Positions 27,182-36,798 of a stretch of DNA of 64,000 nucleotides are shown here, one piece after another. Where the stretch lies: contig JANYDA010000003.1 of NCBI GenBank assembly GCA_025360005.1, forward strand, positions 56,334-120,333. Reading direction: 5' to 3'. Position 1 is the stretch's first letter. The number at the start of each line of letters is the position of its first letter. Below the pieces are notes generated by a model, which was not told where the DNA came from, searched no databases, and was given only the letters and a program-made list of their open reading frames with translations. Source of the stretch: Fibrobacteria bacterium. GTDB taxonomy: Bacteria; Fibrobacterota; Fibrobacteria; UBA11236. The translations under genes and the position numbers were made by a program.

Positions 27182-27243
27182 GGGTCCGTTCGTCCGGTAG
27201 GGATTGATTCCGATTAGATATCGTGCGAAAATTAATAAAATCC

Positions 27244-28401
27244 ATGGCAACGGGCTTCAATCTTATCGGGTTCGCGACCGCCAATTTCGGACTCGGCGTG
27301 GCGCTGCGGAATACCGCCTCGTTGCTGGAGCGTCTGGGCCTGCCTTTCAGCATCCTCGACATCGACCCAGGCGGAAACCGCACCGGTCATGATTTATCCG
27401 GACGCGCGCATTTCGTAGAGGCCGGCCGTCCGCTGCCGCATCCCGTCAACCTTTTCCACCTCAACCCGCCCGGAATGGAAAGCCTCTTCCGGGACCTGCC
27501 GGGATTGGTGGATACGCGATCCGGGTTCAACGTCTGCGTCCCGTATTGGGAGCTGCCCAGGCTGCCGCCCTCTTGGAAACCCATTTTGGACGCCATGGAT
27601 CTGGTGCTCGCGCCCAGTCGGTTCGTCCAGGCGGCCATCGCGGACGCCGGCGTCGGCGCGCCTTGCGAATACTATCGTCAGACATTGGCTATCCCCCGGG
27701 CTCCGCCGGATCGCGATCGCTGGGGTTTCCCCCAAGACCGCACCGTGTTCCTGTTCAGCTTCGATATTTCCAGCGGCATGCAACGCAAGAATCCGTTGGC
27801 GGTTTTGCAGGCCTTCCAAGCGGCTTTTCCGGACGGCCGCGCGTTGCTGGTGATCAAGATCAACAATCCGGACATGAGCGAAGAAGCGCGCAAGGTGGTC
27901 GATCGCATCAAGTCGCTGGCGGCGCGGTGGGCCAACGTGCGCGTCCTCGATCAATCCTTGCCTTACGGGGAAGTCGCGTCCCTGTTCGCCAGCATCGACG
28001 TATACGTGTCCTTGCATCGCAGCGAAGGCTTGGGACTGGGCATGATGGAATGCATGGCGCTGGGCAAGCCGGTAATCGCCACGGCCTGGTCGGGCAACTT
28101 GGATTTCATGGATGCGGAAAACTCCTGCCCCGTGCCTTGCACTTTGGTGCCTTTGGATCCGGGAACGCAATACTATACGGTCTCGGCCGGCGTCGCCCAG
28201 GTTTGGGCGGAGCCATCCCTGGAAGCGGCTGCGCAATGGATGATCCGCCTGGATGCGTCGGAAGGGTTGCGCAAGGTTATCGGAGGCAAAGCGCGGACCT
28301 CCATCGCGGCATTCCTCTCAGAGGCCGAGCGCGGAGAAGTTTTCACGCGCATCAATCCGTACTTGCGGCCACCGGAAAAGAATAAAGTTTTGCCCTCGTA
28401 G
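27244..28401 (+). CDS. GT4-like glycosyltransferase
   Basis: A 385-residue glycosyltransferase. [19 protein letters not shown] at the N-terminus and [25 protein letters not shown] in part (EG-LG-ECMALG) at the C-terminus are typical of GT4 enzymes in polysaccharide loci. ATG at 27244 and GTG at 27223 are both possible; neither has a strong ribosome site and I prefer the ATG, which begins at the conserved strand. It is divergent from dapL with about 60 bp between starts. It closes the rightward glycan island. Confidence 0.8.
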   Translation: MATGFNLIGFATANFGLGVALRNTASLLERLGLPFSILDIDPGGNRTGHDLSGRAHFVEAGRPLPHPVNLFHLNPPGMESLFRDLPGLVDTRSGFNVCVPYWELPRLPPSWKPILDAMDLVLAPSRFVQAAIADAGVGAPCEYYRQTLAIPRAPPDRDRWGFPQDRTVFLFSFDISSGMQRKNPLAVLQAFQAAFPDGRALLVIKINNPDMSEEARKVVDRIKSLAARWANVRVLDQSLPYGEVASLFASIDVYVSLHRSEGLGLGMMECMALGKPVIATAWSGNLDFMDAENSCPVPCTLVPLDPGTQYYTVSAGVAQVWAEPSLEAAAQWMIRLDASEGLRKVIGGKARTSIAAFLSEAERGEVFTRINPYLRPPEKNKVLPS

Positions 28402-28639
28402 AGAGACTTTTGGTTTTCTTACGGCGTCCCGACGGGCGCGGTTGGGAATTAAGAGCTTGATTTGCGTTGGCTTGCAACCTTCCCGGGGGTTAGAATTTGT
28501 CATTTTGGAGACCTACCCGCTTTCTCCGGAAGAGGATCGGGGTATCCCCGGGATCAGAACGACGAGCGGATAATTATTGAGAAAATTGATGTTTTTCGAA
28601 AACGGAAAACGTAATATATAAGGGAAGGGGAACCCACCC
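28402..28639 (+). promoter_or_regulatory. Upstream region of prkA
   Basis: A 238-bp gap becoming A+T-rich in its last 60 bases, ending with GTAATATATA at 28611-28620 and an AAGGGGAA ribosome site. TTGATG at 28586 lies 20 bp before TAATAT, too far for a standard promoter. An A+T-rich promoter for prkA is likely here but its boxes are not resolved. Confidence 0.35.
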
Positions 28640-30619
28640 ATGGCCAGCGATAACAAAGATTTTCAGTCGATTATCAATGAAAACCGCGCCAAGAAGAGCG
28701 CGGCTTCATGGCAAGGCACATGCCTTGAATACATGGAGCTAGTGAAGGCCAATCCTTCCATCGCCATGTCGGCGCCCAGCCGCCTTTACAACATGATAAT
28801 CGGACAAGGCACCAGTCCCACTCTGGAAAAAGTCCTGCAACCCGGCTATGAGGATCTGGTCCGCTACAATTTCTTCGAAGGCCAGATCTTCGGCGTCGAC
28901 GAATCCATCCATGATATCGTCAAGTTCCTGCACGCCGGCGCGCGCCGCACGGAAACGGGCAAGCGCATCCTGATGCTGGTGGGACCGGTCTCTTCCGGCA
29001 AATCGTCCATCTCCAGTCTGCTGAAAAAGCGTCTGGAAGATTACTCCATGAACGCGCCCTTGTACGCCATCGACGGCTGCCCCATGTCCGAGGATCCCCT
29101 GCACCTGGTTCCCCGCCATGACCGCGCCAAGTGGGAAGACATCTTGAGCGGCGTGAAGATAGAAGGCGATCTTTGCCCTATCTGCCGCCATCGCCTCCTG
29201 AACAATCCCGAGTTCCGCGACGAGAGCGGTGGCATCCTCTGGGAAAAGGTCAAGGTCAAACAAGTTACCCTGTCGGAACGCGCGCGCCGCGGCATCGGCA
29301 CCTTCCAGCCCAGCGATCCCAAGAACCAGGACATCTCCGAGCTGATCGGCCATGTGGATTTCTCCAAGATCACCGAGTACGGCGAGACGGATCCGCGCGC
29401 CTACAGCCTGGACGGCGAGCTTGAGATCAGCAACCGCGGCCTCATCGAGTACATCGAGATCCTGAAATGCGACATCAAGTTCCATTACGTGCTCATCACG
29501 GTGGCGCAGGAGCAGTTGATCAAGGTTCCCGGCTTCCCGCAGATCTATACCGATCTGGTGATCCTCTCGCATACCAACCAGACCGAGTTCGACAAATTCA
29601 AGTCCAACAAGGAAAACGAGGCGCTCCACGATCGCATGTATCCCATCTACGTGCCCTACAACCTGCGCGTGGACGATGAAGTGAAGATCTACAAGAAGAT
29701 GATCGCCAGTTCGCAGTTCTCGCATATCGACATCGCCCCTTACTCGCTGGAAGTGGCGGCCATGTTCGCGGTGCTGACCCGGCTTACCGAGTCCGCGTTG
29801 TGCCCGGATTTGATCAAGAAGATGCGCTACTACAACGGCGAAGCCGTGATGGAACAGGAAAAGGATCCGGTGGATCTGAAATCCCTGAAGCAGGAGGGCA
29901 AGAAGAAGGGCGAAGGCATGTTCGGAATCTCGCCGCGCTTCGTGGTGAACGCCATCAACGTGGCCCTCTCGGAAAAGGAGAAGGAAGGCAGCATCATGCC
30001 ACTCGACGTCATCCGCTCCCTACGCAACAATTTCGGGCATCATATCGGGTTTTCGGAAGAAGAGGCGGAACGCTACCTGCGCCTGCTGATGGCGGACAAG
30101 GGCAGCGTCAACGGCGAGTACCGCGAGGTGGCCAAGAAGGAGGTCAACCGCGCGTTCCTGTTCGCTTACGAGGATCAGGCCCAATCCCTGTTCGACAATT
30201 ACATCAAGAACACCACCTCCTTCTGCCTCAAGAAGAAGATGACCGATCCGGTCACGGGCGAACCGCTGGAACCGGACGAGAAGCTGATGCGCAGCATCGA
30301 GGAGATGATCGGCGTGAGCGAAAACGCCAAGCGCGAGTTCCGCCAAGGCATTTTCGTCTTCAAGTCGGACGCCATGGACCAGGGCAAGCCCTTCGATTTC
30401 AAATCCTACCAACCCCTCAACGAAGCCATCGAAAAGAAGCTGATGGCGGATCTCAAGAACGTGGTCAGTCTCACCATCGCGGATCCCAACAAGAAGGACC
30501 CCAAGACGGTGAAGCGCCGCGTGGACGCTATCGAGGCGCTGAAGAGCAAAGGCTATAGCGAGCGGAATGCGGAGCGGCTGCTGCAGTTTGTGGGAGAAGT
30601 GCTGCGGAAGGAAGAGTGA
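28640..30619 (+). CDS. prkA: PrkA family serine protein kinase
   Basis: PrkA/YeaG proteins combine an AAA+ ATPase with a C-terminal kinase-like domain and act in nutrient-stress and stationary-phase adaptation together with YhbH/YeaH and SpoVR. The 659-residue protein has VGPVSSGKSSISS as Walker A near residue 114 and a CPICRHRLLNN cysteine pair near residue 180. The C-terminal PrkA domain runs from about 400. The next two genes encode YhbH and SpoVR, completing the standard three-gene set. A terminator and long inverted repeat lie between this gene and yhbH. Confidence 0.93.
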   Translation: MASDNKDFQSIINENRAKKSAASWQGTCLEYMELVKANPSIAMSAPSRLYNMIIGQGTSPTLEKVLQPGYEDLVRYNFFEGQIFGVDESIHDIVKFLHAGARRTETGKRILMLVGPVSSGKSSISSLLKKRLEDYSMNAPLYAIDGCPMSEDPLHLVPRHDRAKWEDILSGVKIEGDLCPICRHRLLNNPEFRDESGGILWEKVKVKQVTLSERARRGIGTFQPSDPKNQDISELIGHVDFSKITEYGETDPRAYSLDGELEISNRGLIEYIEILKCDIKFHYVLITVAQEQLIKVPGFPQIYTDLVILSHTNQTEFDKFKSNKENEALHDRMYPIYVPYNLRVDDEVKIYKKMIASSQFSHIDIAPYSLEVAAMFAVLTRLTESALCPDLIKKMRYYNGEAVMEQEKDPVDLKSLKQEGKKKGEGMFGISPRFVVNAINVALSEKEKEGSIMPLDVIRSLRNNFGHHIGFSEEEAERYLRLLMADKGSVNGEYREVAKKEVNRAFLFAYEDQAQSLFDNYIKNTTSFCLKKKMTDPVTGEPLEPDEKLMRSIEEMIGVSENAKREFRQGIFVFKSDAMDQGKPFDFKSYQPLNEAIEKKLMADLKNVVSLTIADPNKKDPKTVKRRVDAIEALKSKGYSERNAERLLQFVGEVLRKEE

Positions 30620-30653
30620 TTGCATGACGCCGCGCGGCTTTCGTCGGGCGTCG

Positions 30654-30753
30654 GGCGTCGGGCGCGGGGCGGAAAAAAATGTTCATATTGAATCAGCTGC
30701 CCAACTGACTGCGAGTCGGTTGGGCTTTTCCTTTTCGCCCCGCGCCCGACGCC
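30654..30753 (+). repeat. Long-range inverted repeat around a terminator
   Basis: The 18 bases at 30654-30671 are perfectly complementary to 30736-30753; the pairing continues inward through A/T residues with one bulge. The left arm belongs to three tandem CGTCGGG units at 30642-30662. The enclosed loop contains the terminator hairpin at 30699-30735. It could fold as an alternative structure controlling read-through from prkA into yhbH. Confidence 0.6.
30699..30735 (+). terminator. Rho-independent terminator between prkA and yhbH
   Basis: A 12-bp stem (GCCCAACTGACT paired with AGTCGGTTGGGC, one G-T pair) with a GCG loop, followed directly by TTTTCCTTTT. It would end or attenuate prkA transcription before yhbH, so the kinase may be made in excess over its partners. 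Confidence 0.75.
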
Positions 30754-30808
30754 GAACGCCTATCGACGAAGTACAGAACGCAGGGATGCCTGCATACCCG
30801 GAGCATCG

Positions 30809-32167
30809 ATGACGGTCAGACAAGTCGATTGGGATTTTTCCAAGCGCGGCCAGGAAGATGTCGCCCGCCACCAGAAGAAGATCAAGGACAGCATCCGCGA
30901 GAACATCGCCGATGTGATTTCCGAAGAGAGCATCATCTCCCGGAAAAAGGGACAGACCGTGAAGATCCCGATCCGCGGAATAAAAAGTTACCAGTTCATC
31001 TACGGCAAGCGCAAGGGCGGGGGCGAAGGCGGCGGCGGCTACGGATTGGGCCACGGCAAAAAGGATAAGGGCGATGTGATTGGGCGCAGGCCCGCTCCGG
31101 ACGGCGAGGGCCAGGGGCCCGGCAAGGGGGGCAAGCCCGCGGACGCGGCGGGTGAAGACTATATGGAGACCGAAGTCGACATCGAGGAATTGATCCAGAT
31201 GATGATGGACGATCTCCAGCTTCCGGATCTGCGCCGGAAGGAAATAGCGGAGACGGTGGTGCCATCCGGCTGGAGTTTCGAGGATGTGGAAAAGCACGGC
31301 CTCAAGCCCAACCTCGATAAGAAACGCAGCTTCCGCAATGCGCTCAAGCGCACGGCCGATGCCGTCTCCAAGCTCGCGGAAAAGACGGGCAAGCCTTTGG
31401 AGCTTTGCCAAAAGGCCCTGAACAAATTCAAGGGCGACTATCAGAAGGCGTTGGAGCTGCTCAACACGCCCCATCCGGAAACGGAGTTGCTGGACGAGGA
31501 AGACAAGCTCAAGCCGTTCATCCAGCATAACGATTTGCGTTACCGGGTTGTGAAGGAAAACCTGGAGACGCACAGCAACGCGGTCATCCTGGCCATGATG
31601 GACGTTTCCGGATCCATGTCCACCACCAAGAAATACCTGGCCCGCTCCTTCTTCTTCTGGATGGTGGAATTCCTCAAGCATAAGTACCGCAACGTGGAGA
31701 TCCGCTTCATCGCGCATACCTCTGAGGCCAAGCTGGTGGATGAGGACGAATTCTTCCATAAGGGCGAATCCGGCGGCACCATCTGCGCCTCCGCGTACGA
31801 CCTGGCCTGCAACCTCATCGACAGCGATTACCCGCCCGCCAAATGGAATATCTATGCCTTCCATTTCTCGGACGGGGAGGACTGGGATCCGGCCAAGACC
31901 ATGGTCAGCGTCAAGCGGCTGATGGACAAGAATCCCAATATGGTGGGGTATGGGGAGATCCGTACCGAGGTAGCCTACGGCCAGCAACTGATGCGCAACT
32001 TTGAAGAGTCCTTCAGCCTGGAGCGGTACACCTCCTACCGGGATTCGGACTTTGAATATTACCTGGGGCAGCGCGCCGAGCTGCCGCTGGCGGGCGTGAT
32101 CCTGAAAAACAAAGGCCATGTGTATCCGGCCCTCAAGGTTTTCTTCTCCAAGGAAAAGCGGGTATGA
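30809..32167 (+). CDS. yhbH: YhbH/YeaH family VWA protein with UBA/TS-N-like insert
   Basis: The DUF444 partner of PrkA, 452 residues. N-terminal DWDFSKRGQEDVARH and KKGQTVKIPIRGIKSYQF are typical, as is the Gly-rich linker (68-112). A C-terminal von Willebrand A domain has the MIDAS motif DVSGSMS at 265-271. Unusual is residues 186-219, between the RNALKR region and DLRYR: VSKLAEKTGKPLELCQKAL followed by GDYQKALELLNT fits the UBA/TS-N helix pattern of elongation factor Ts. Usual family members lack this segment. The stop overlaps the spoVR ATG (ATGA). Role: works with PrkA and SpoVR; details unknown. Confidence 0.9.
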   Translation: MTVRQVDWDFSKRGQEDVARHQKKIKDSIRENIADVISEESIISRKKGQTVKIPIRGIKSYQFIYGKRKGGGEGGGGYGLGHGKKDKGDVIGRRPAPDGEGQGPGKGGKPADAAGEDYMETEVDIEELIQMMMDDLQLPDLRRKEIAETVVPSGWSFEDVEKHGLKPNLDKKRSFRNALKRTADAVSKLAEKTGKPLELCQKALNKFKGDYQKALELLNTPHPETELLDEEDKLKPFIQHNDLRYRVVKENLETHSNAVILAMMDVSGSMSTTKKYLARSFFFWMVEFLKHKYRNVEIRFIAHTSEAKLVDEDEFFHKGESGGTICASAYDLACNLIDSDYPPAKWNIYAFHFSDGEDWDPAKTMVSVKRLMDKNPNMVGYGEIRTEVAYGQQLMRNFEESFSLERYTSYRDSDFEYYLGQRAELPLAGVILKNKGHVYPALKVFFSKEKRV

Positions 32168-33684
32168 GCAGGGAAAAGGACGATATCAAACGTCTGGTCA
32201 AGGCCGACAACCACATCCAGAAGGTGGTAGCCGAGTACGGCCTGGATTGCTTCCCGCAGGAGTTCGACGTGATTCCGGCGCAGAAGATGCTGGAGATCAT
32301 GTCCTACAACCTGCCCGTCAATTATTCGCATTGGTCCTTCGGCCGCGACTACGAGAAGCAGCGCACCCAATACGAATACAGCGGCGGCATCCCGTACGAG
32401 GTGGTGCTGAACTCCAATCCTTCGCGGGCTTTCCTGATGCGGACCAATCCCTATCCCATCCAGGTGCTGGTGATGGCCCATGTGTACGGCCACAACGATT
32501 TCATGAAGAACAATATCTATTTCGGCCGAACGCGCAGGGACATGCTCACCTCCGCCAGCGAATCCGCCGGCCGGCTGCGCAAGTACGAGGAAGACTACGG
32601 CATCGACGCCGTGGAAAGGCTCATCGACGCGGCCCAGGCCATCCAGATGCATATCGAGGCGGACCTGTTCCAGGAAAGCGCCATAGAACCGGAGGTTGAC
32701 CCCAAGAAAAGGCCGCCGCGCGTGGGATCCCCGTTCAGCGATCTGTTCGACTTCGACGGCCGGTTGACCAGCAAGAGTTTCGATGAAAAGCGCGAAGAGG
32801 CCCGCAAGCTCAGGAAGAAGATCCCGGCCGAACCGGATGCGGACATGATGGGCTTTATCATGAAGCATTCGCCGCGGGAATTCGAGGAATGGGAGCTGGA
32901 TGTCCTGAGCGTCATCCGCGATCAATCCATCTACTTCATGCCCCAGCGCAAGACCAAGGTGATGAATGAAGGCTGGGCTTCCTTCTGGCATATGCGCATC
33001 ATGTCGCGCCTGTTCCAGGATGGCTTCCTCACGCCCGAGGAACACGGCTTCTACAACCTCTATAATGCCCGCGTGCTGGCCAGCAATCCTTTCGGTCTCA
33101 ATCCTTATCTATTGGGCGTCAAGACTTTCCTGAATATCGAGAAGCGGTACAATGCCGGCCAATTCGGGCCGGAATGGGAGCGCAGCGAGTCCCCGGACAA
33201 ATGGGAAATCGATCTGAACGTGGGCAAGGGCATGGAAAAGGTCTTCGAGGTTCGCCGTACGCATATGGATTGGTTCTTCCTGGACGAATTCATGAACCGG
33301 CAGGTGGTGGACGACTCCGAGCTCTATATATTCGGTTCCAAACAGCAGGGTAACGTTGAAGAGTTCACGGTCGAAGAGACCAATTGGTCCACCATCAAGG
33401 ATCTGGTGGTCCGCTCCTTCGCGCATTCCGGCGTGCCCTTGATCAAGGTGAACGACGGCGACTATGGCGGCAAACGCGAACTGTATCTGCGCCATTTCTA
33501 TGATGGCCTGACGCTGGAGGAAGAGTACGCCCGCCAGACCCTGCGGCATGTCTATAGCTTGTGGGATCGACCTGTCCATCTGGAAACGGTGGAAGTGGAA
33601 GGCAATTCGGAAACCCGCATCCAGCTGACCTACGACGGCAAGGGCTTTTCCAAAATAAATCTCGGATCCTTCCTCAAGGAATAG
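32164..33684 (+). CDS. SpoVR family protein
   Basis: A 506-residue SpoVR-like protein, third member of the prkA-yhbH-spoVR set. Family features include YGLDCFPQEFDVIPAQKML, SHWSFGRDYEKQRTQYEY, LVMAHVYGHNDFMKNN with conserved histidines, and TKVMNEGWASFWH. The biochemical role of SpoVR is not settled; despite the name it is widespread in non-sporulating bacteria. It is translationally coupled to yhbH. No spore genes are present in the window. Confidence 0.92.
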   Translation: MSREKDDIKRLVKADNHIQKVVAEYGLDCFPQEFDVIPAQKMLEIMSYNLPVNYSHWSFGRDYEKQRTQYEYSGGIPYEVVLNSNPSRAFLMRTNPYPIQVLVMAHVYGHNDFMKNNIYFGRTRRDMLTSASESAGRLRKYEEDYGIDAVERLIDAAQAIQMHIEADLFQESAIEPEVDPKKRPPRVGSPFSDLFDFDGRLTSKSFDEKREEARKLRKKIPAEPDADMMGFIMKHSPREFEEWELDVLSVIRDQSIYFMPQRKTKVMNEGWASFWHMRIMSRLFQDGFLTPEEHGFYNLYNARVLASNPFGLNPYLLGVKTFLNIEKRYNAGQFGPEWERSESPDKWEIDLNVGKGMEKVFEVRRTHMDWFFLDEFMNRQVVDDSELYIFGSKQQGNVEEFTVEETNWSTIKDLVVRSFAHSGVPLIKVNDGDYGGKRELYLRHFYDGLTLEEEYARQTLRHVYSLWDRPVHLETVEVEGNSETRIQLTYDGKGFSKINLGSFLKE

Positions 33685-33833
33685 CCCGGCTTCCCGCATC
33701 CGGCCAAATGGGCGGTCGCCCAAACCATCATGCCCTGCCCGGCTTTTGTTACATTTCCCCCGAACCCACCCCGGGGGTCTGGAAATCGGTCCGACTAGGG
33801 AACGATTTTCCTGCGCCCGGCCTTCGGAGCAGC

Positions 33834-34841
33834 ATGGAAAGACAACCCAAACCCGAATTCTTCCACATCCTCAGGACCCAGCAATTCGATCGAGCCATCC
33901 TGGACGAATTGTGCGAGTTGACCACCGCCATCCGCAAATTCGCCAAGACCAAGGAAGGGCTTCTTTACCTGCGCGGCCTGTTGGCGCATAAGCGCGCCAT
34001 GCTCTATTTTACCCAGCCGTCTACGCGCACGTTCCTCTCCTTCAACAATGCCTGCCAGATCCTGGGAATCCAGACCAGCGAGATCCGCGATTCCGCCACT
34101 TCATCGGAAGTGAAGGGCGAAAGCCTGCTGGACAGCTTGCGCACCTTCAGTTCCTATGTGGACGTGGTGGTGATGCGCACCAACGCGGAAGGCCTGGCCG
34201 AAAACGCGGCTTCACTCTTCGACCATATCCAGCGGCGGGTTCCCATCATCAACGCGGGCAGCGGCAAGGATCAGCATCCCACCCAGGCCCTGCTGGACAT
34301 CTATACCCTGGAACGCAGCTTCAAGGAGAACGGCGGCATCGACGGCAAGACCATCGGCATGATGGGCGATCTCAAGCGCGGCCGCACGGTACGATCCTTG
34401 TGTTACCTGATGAAGAACTACCGCAACGTGCGCCTGGTATTCATCGCCCCGGACGATTTCGCCATGGGCGAGGACATCAAGAAAAGCCTGCAATCGCACG
34501 GCGTTCAATACCAGGAGACTAAGGATCTTAAATCGGTCCTGCCGCAGCTGGACGCAATCTACATCACCCGCATCCAGGACGAGCATGATAAGGCCGGGGA
34601 ATCCAAGCAAGTGGACATCTCGGCTTACAAGCTGGGCGTGGATCACCTGAAGTTGATGAAGCCGGCCGCCGTCATCATGCATCCTTTGCCCCGACGCGAC
34701 GAGATCCATCCGGACGTGGATACGGATCCGCGGGCCAAGTACTGGCGCCAGGAGCGGAACGGCATGTGGATGCGCGTAGCCATCTTCGTCAAGCTGTTCA
34801 AGGTCGATCATCTGGTCATGCACGGGCATTTGCTGGACTAA
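33834..34841 (+). CDS. pyrB: Aspartate carbamoyltransferase, catalytic chain
   Basis: Condenses aspartate and carbamoyl phosphate in pyrimidine synthesis. The 335-residue protein carries YFTQPSTRTFLSFNNA (carbamoyl-phosphate loop, with Phe in place of the usual Arg after STRT), SGKDQHPTQALLDIYTLE, and MHPLPRRDEIHPDVD for aspartate binding. No regulatory chain (pyrI) is nearby. A CGGAG site precedes the ATG at 33834; the open frame to 33561 runs back into spoVR and is rejected. It stands alone, with a 149-bp gap upstream that contains a small CCCCCG/CGGGGG hairpin. Confidence 0.88.
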   Translation: MERQPKPEFFHILRTQQFDRAILDELCELTTAIRKFAKTKEGLLYLRGLLAHKRAMLYFTQPSTRTFLSFNNACQILGIQTSEIRDSATSSEVKGESLLDSLRTFSSYVDVVVMRTNAEGLAENAASLFDHIQRRVPIINAGSGKDQHPTQALLDIYTLERSFKENGGIDGKTIGMMGDLKRGRTVRSLCYLMKNYRNVRLVFIAPDDFAMGEDIKKSLQSHGVQYQETKDLKSVLPQLDAIYITRIQDEHDKAGESKQVDISAYKLGVDHLKLMKPAAVIMHPLPRRDEIHPDVDTDPRAKYWRQERNGMWMRVAIFVKLFKVDHLVMHGHLLD

Positions 34842-35086
34842 TTCCAGGAGTGTCCGCGGCGGCTGCGCGCATCCCTCCCGTATTCATTCGGGATAGGAGC
34901 CTGCTTCCGATCAGTTCTTGATGGTCAATCCTGCGGCAGATCCGCCCGGTCTTTCTCCTTCCAAAGTTCTCTCCCCAGAATCCAGTCCCCTTTAAAGGTT
35001 TTTCCGGCCCCGCGAGTTTGGGCATGGCATTTGCATTCGACCCAGCGCAAGCTTCCCGGTTAGGGAGGAAAAGCTAAGGGGCGAAT

Positions 35087-36778
35087 ATGCGGGTCGGCAT
35101 GGCAGGGATGAAAATAGGCAGAACGGCGGCGCTGGCATTGGGGATCGCGGCCTGGTCGCATGGCCAGGTGGCTTGGCAGACCACGCATACCAACAATGAA
35201 GGGGGCGGATACAACTCCGGCAACTGTTCGCTGGTGGGCGGATCGGTCCGGATAGGCGTCCACCCGGGGTATCTGGATGCGGAAGAGGATGTGGAGATAG
35301 GCGTGGAGGGGGCCGTCAGCATTGGGAACGATGGCAAGAGCCTGGAGATGGTGGGGGAATTCAGCCTGCCCGCGGGCTCTGCCGTAACGGGCGCGTTACT
35401 ATGGGACGGCGATCGCATCCTGCAAGGAAAATTGCTGGACAGGAATATCGCGCAAACACTATATGATTCCCTGGTAGAACGCAATTCCACGCCGCCGCCG
35501 CGCCCGCGCGATCCCCTGCTCCTGGAAAAGATCCGCGACGATGGTTACCGCTTCAGAATCTATCCGGTGGCCCTGGGCCATAGCCGCCACATGCGTTTGC
35601 GCTACCAATTGCCGGCGGTCGCCTCTTCCCAGGGCCTGCTTCTGCCTTTTAAAGCCGCGGTGATACCCGGTTTCGGCGGATCCGCGTCCCAGATTCCGGT
35701 GACTTTCCAGAATGCGGACCGATCGCCCAAGGTGATCTACAGCTATGACGGGAACAGACGCATGGAAATGGCCCTGCCGCGCACGCAACTGCTCTCTCCC
35801 TATGAGTTGTCCGGAACCGGCCAAGGCACGGATATCTGGGGTCAGGTTTCAGCCACTCCCGGCATCGTGATCCAATCCACGGTGCCCGTCTTCCAGGCGG
35901 CCATCAAAACCGGTTTCGCGGAAGGCCAGATGGCCGGCAACTATCTTAACCTCTATGCTACGGTATCCCAGGAGGTACTTAAAGGCCTGAATATCCGCAG
36001 CGCCACCAGCCTCTCGGCGGTGATCAAAAATGCCGGCAATACCTACGCCATTCCCGTCAGTTGCCCGGATGGTCTGGCGGCCGGATGCGGCAGCGCCACG
36101 TTCAACGGGAAATCGGACGCGGTTTGGGAGGACTCCGTGCAATGGGAGGCCTATGATGCTTCCGGAAAACTTCTGGCCAAGGCCAAGCTGAAGGCCAATG
36201 TGATGGAGGCGGCCCACGATACCGGCTCCGCCGTGCTGTGGGCCAAATCCACCTCCCATTTCTCGGAGAAGAAGGAGTTGCCGCTGGGACCCGTTTTCGG
36301 ATTCGTGGATGAGTGGGCCAGTCTCCTCTCCCTGCCCGGCGATTCCGTTACCCCGGCCCTGGCGGCCTTCTACGCAGCCAACGGCGTTCCGCGCGTCGCC
36401 AACTTCACCATCAAAGACGTGGTCCCCAACTACGCATCGGACCAAGTGCCGAACAACACCAATCCAGGCGCCCCCGATCCCGGCAATCCCAACCAATGGA
36501 CTACCGCATTGGCGGCCAGGCTGGGCGTTTTGGCGGACCCTTCCTCCTGGCGCGTCGAACGCCTCCAGGGCGGGTTCATAGTGCGAATCCGGGGCTTGGC
36601 TGCCGGGATGGGCGCCACCGTGCAGTTGTTCGACCTGGCGGGGAAACTTGCCGGTTACTGGGCGCCGCGGTCGGAGGAGGGGGCCCTCAACCTCTCCTCT
36701 GCCGCCGTGCGCCCGGGCATTTACCTGCTGAAGGTCCGCATCGCGGGGAAGATGTCCGTCAAAAGGATCGTGCTTTGA
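35087..36778 (+). CDS. Secreted VIT-domain protein with type-IX-like C-terminal tail
   Basis: A 563-residue exported protein. The signal region includes RTAALALGIAAWSHGQ. A VIT domain spans about 40-190: LLWDGDRILQGKLLDR, then DPLLLEKIRDDGYRFRIYPV and MRLRYQLP. In most relatives a von Willebrand A domain with a MIDAS follows; I see none. The C-terminal 70 residues (VQLFDLAGKLAGYW, then PGIYLLKVRIAG, ending in KRIVL) match the sorting tail of type IX secretion substrates and similar Fibrobacter surface proteins. A strong AGGGG site precedes the ATG. Likely cell-surface; function unknown. Confidence 0.75.
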   Translation: MRVGMAGMKIGRTAALALGIAAWSHGQVAWQTTHTNNEGGGYNSGNCSLVGGSVRIGVHPGYLDAEEDVEIGVEGAVSIGNDGKSLEMVGEFSLPAGSAVTGALLWDGDRILQGKLLDRNIAQTLYDSLVERNSTPPPRPRDPLLLEKIRDDGYRFRIYPVALGHSRHMRLRYQLPAVASSQGLLLPFKAAVIPGFGGSASQIPVTFQNADRSPKVIYSYDGNRRMEMALPRTQLLSPYELSGTGQGTDIWGQVSATPGIVIQSTVPVFQAAIKTGFAEGQMAGNYLNLYATVSQEVLKGLNIRSATSLSAVIKNAGNTYAIPVSCPDGLAAGCGSATFNGKSDAVWEDSVQWEAYDASGKLLAKAKLKANVMEAAHDTGSAVLWAKSTSHFSEKKELPLGPVFGFVDEWASLLSLPGDSVTPALAAFYAANGVPRVANFTIKDVVPNYASDQVPNNTNPGAPDPGNPNQWTTALAARLGVLADPSSWRVERLQGGFIVRIRGLAAGMGATVQLFDLAGKLAGYWAPRSEEGALNLSSAAVRPGIYLLKVRIAGKMSVKRIVL

Positions 36779-36798
36779 AGGCGGCCTGAAGGGCGCAT

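Noticed and set aside
3238..28401. Mobile genomic island
   Set aside because: The gene content fits a transferred glycan island, but no integrase, tRNA edge, transposase or direct-repeat ends were seen, and dapL lies inside it.
28586..28617. TTGATG...TAATAT as a prkA promoter
   Set aside because: The spacing of 20 bp is too long for a normal sigma-70 promoter.
33561..33833. N-terminal extension of pyrB
   Set aside because: It overlaps spoVR and is not like the conserved PyrB start; a good ribosome site precedes 33834.
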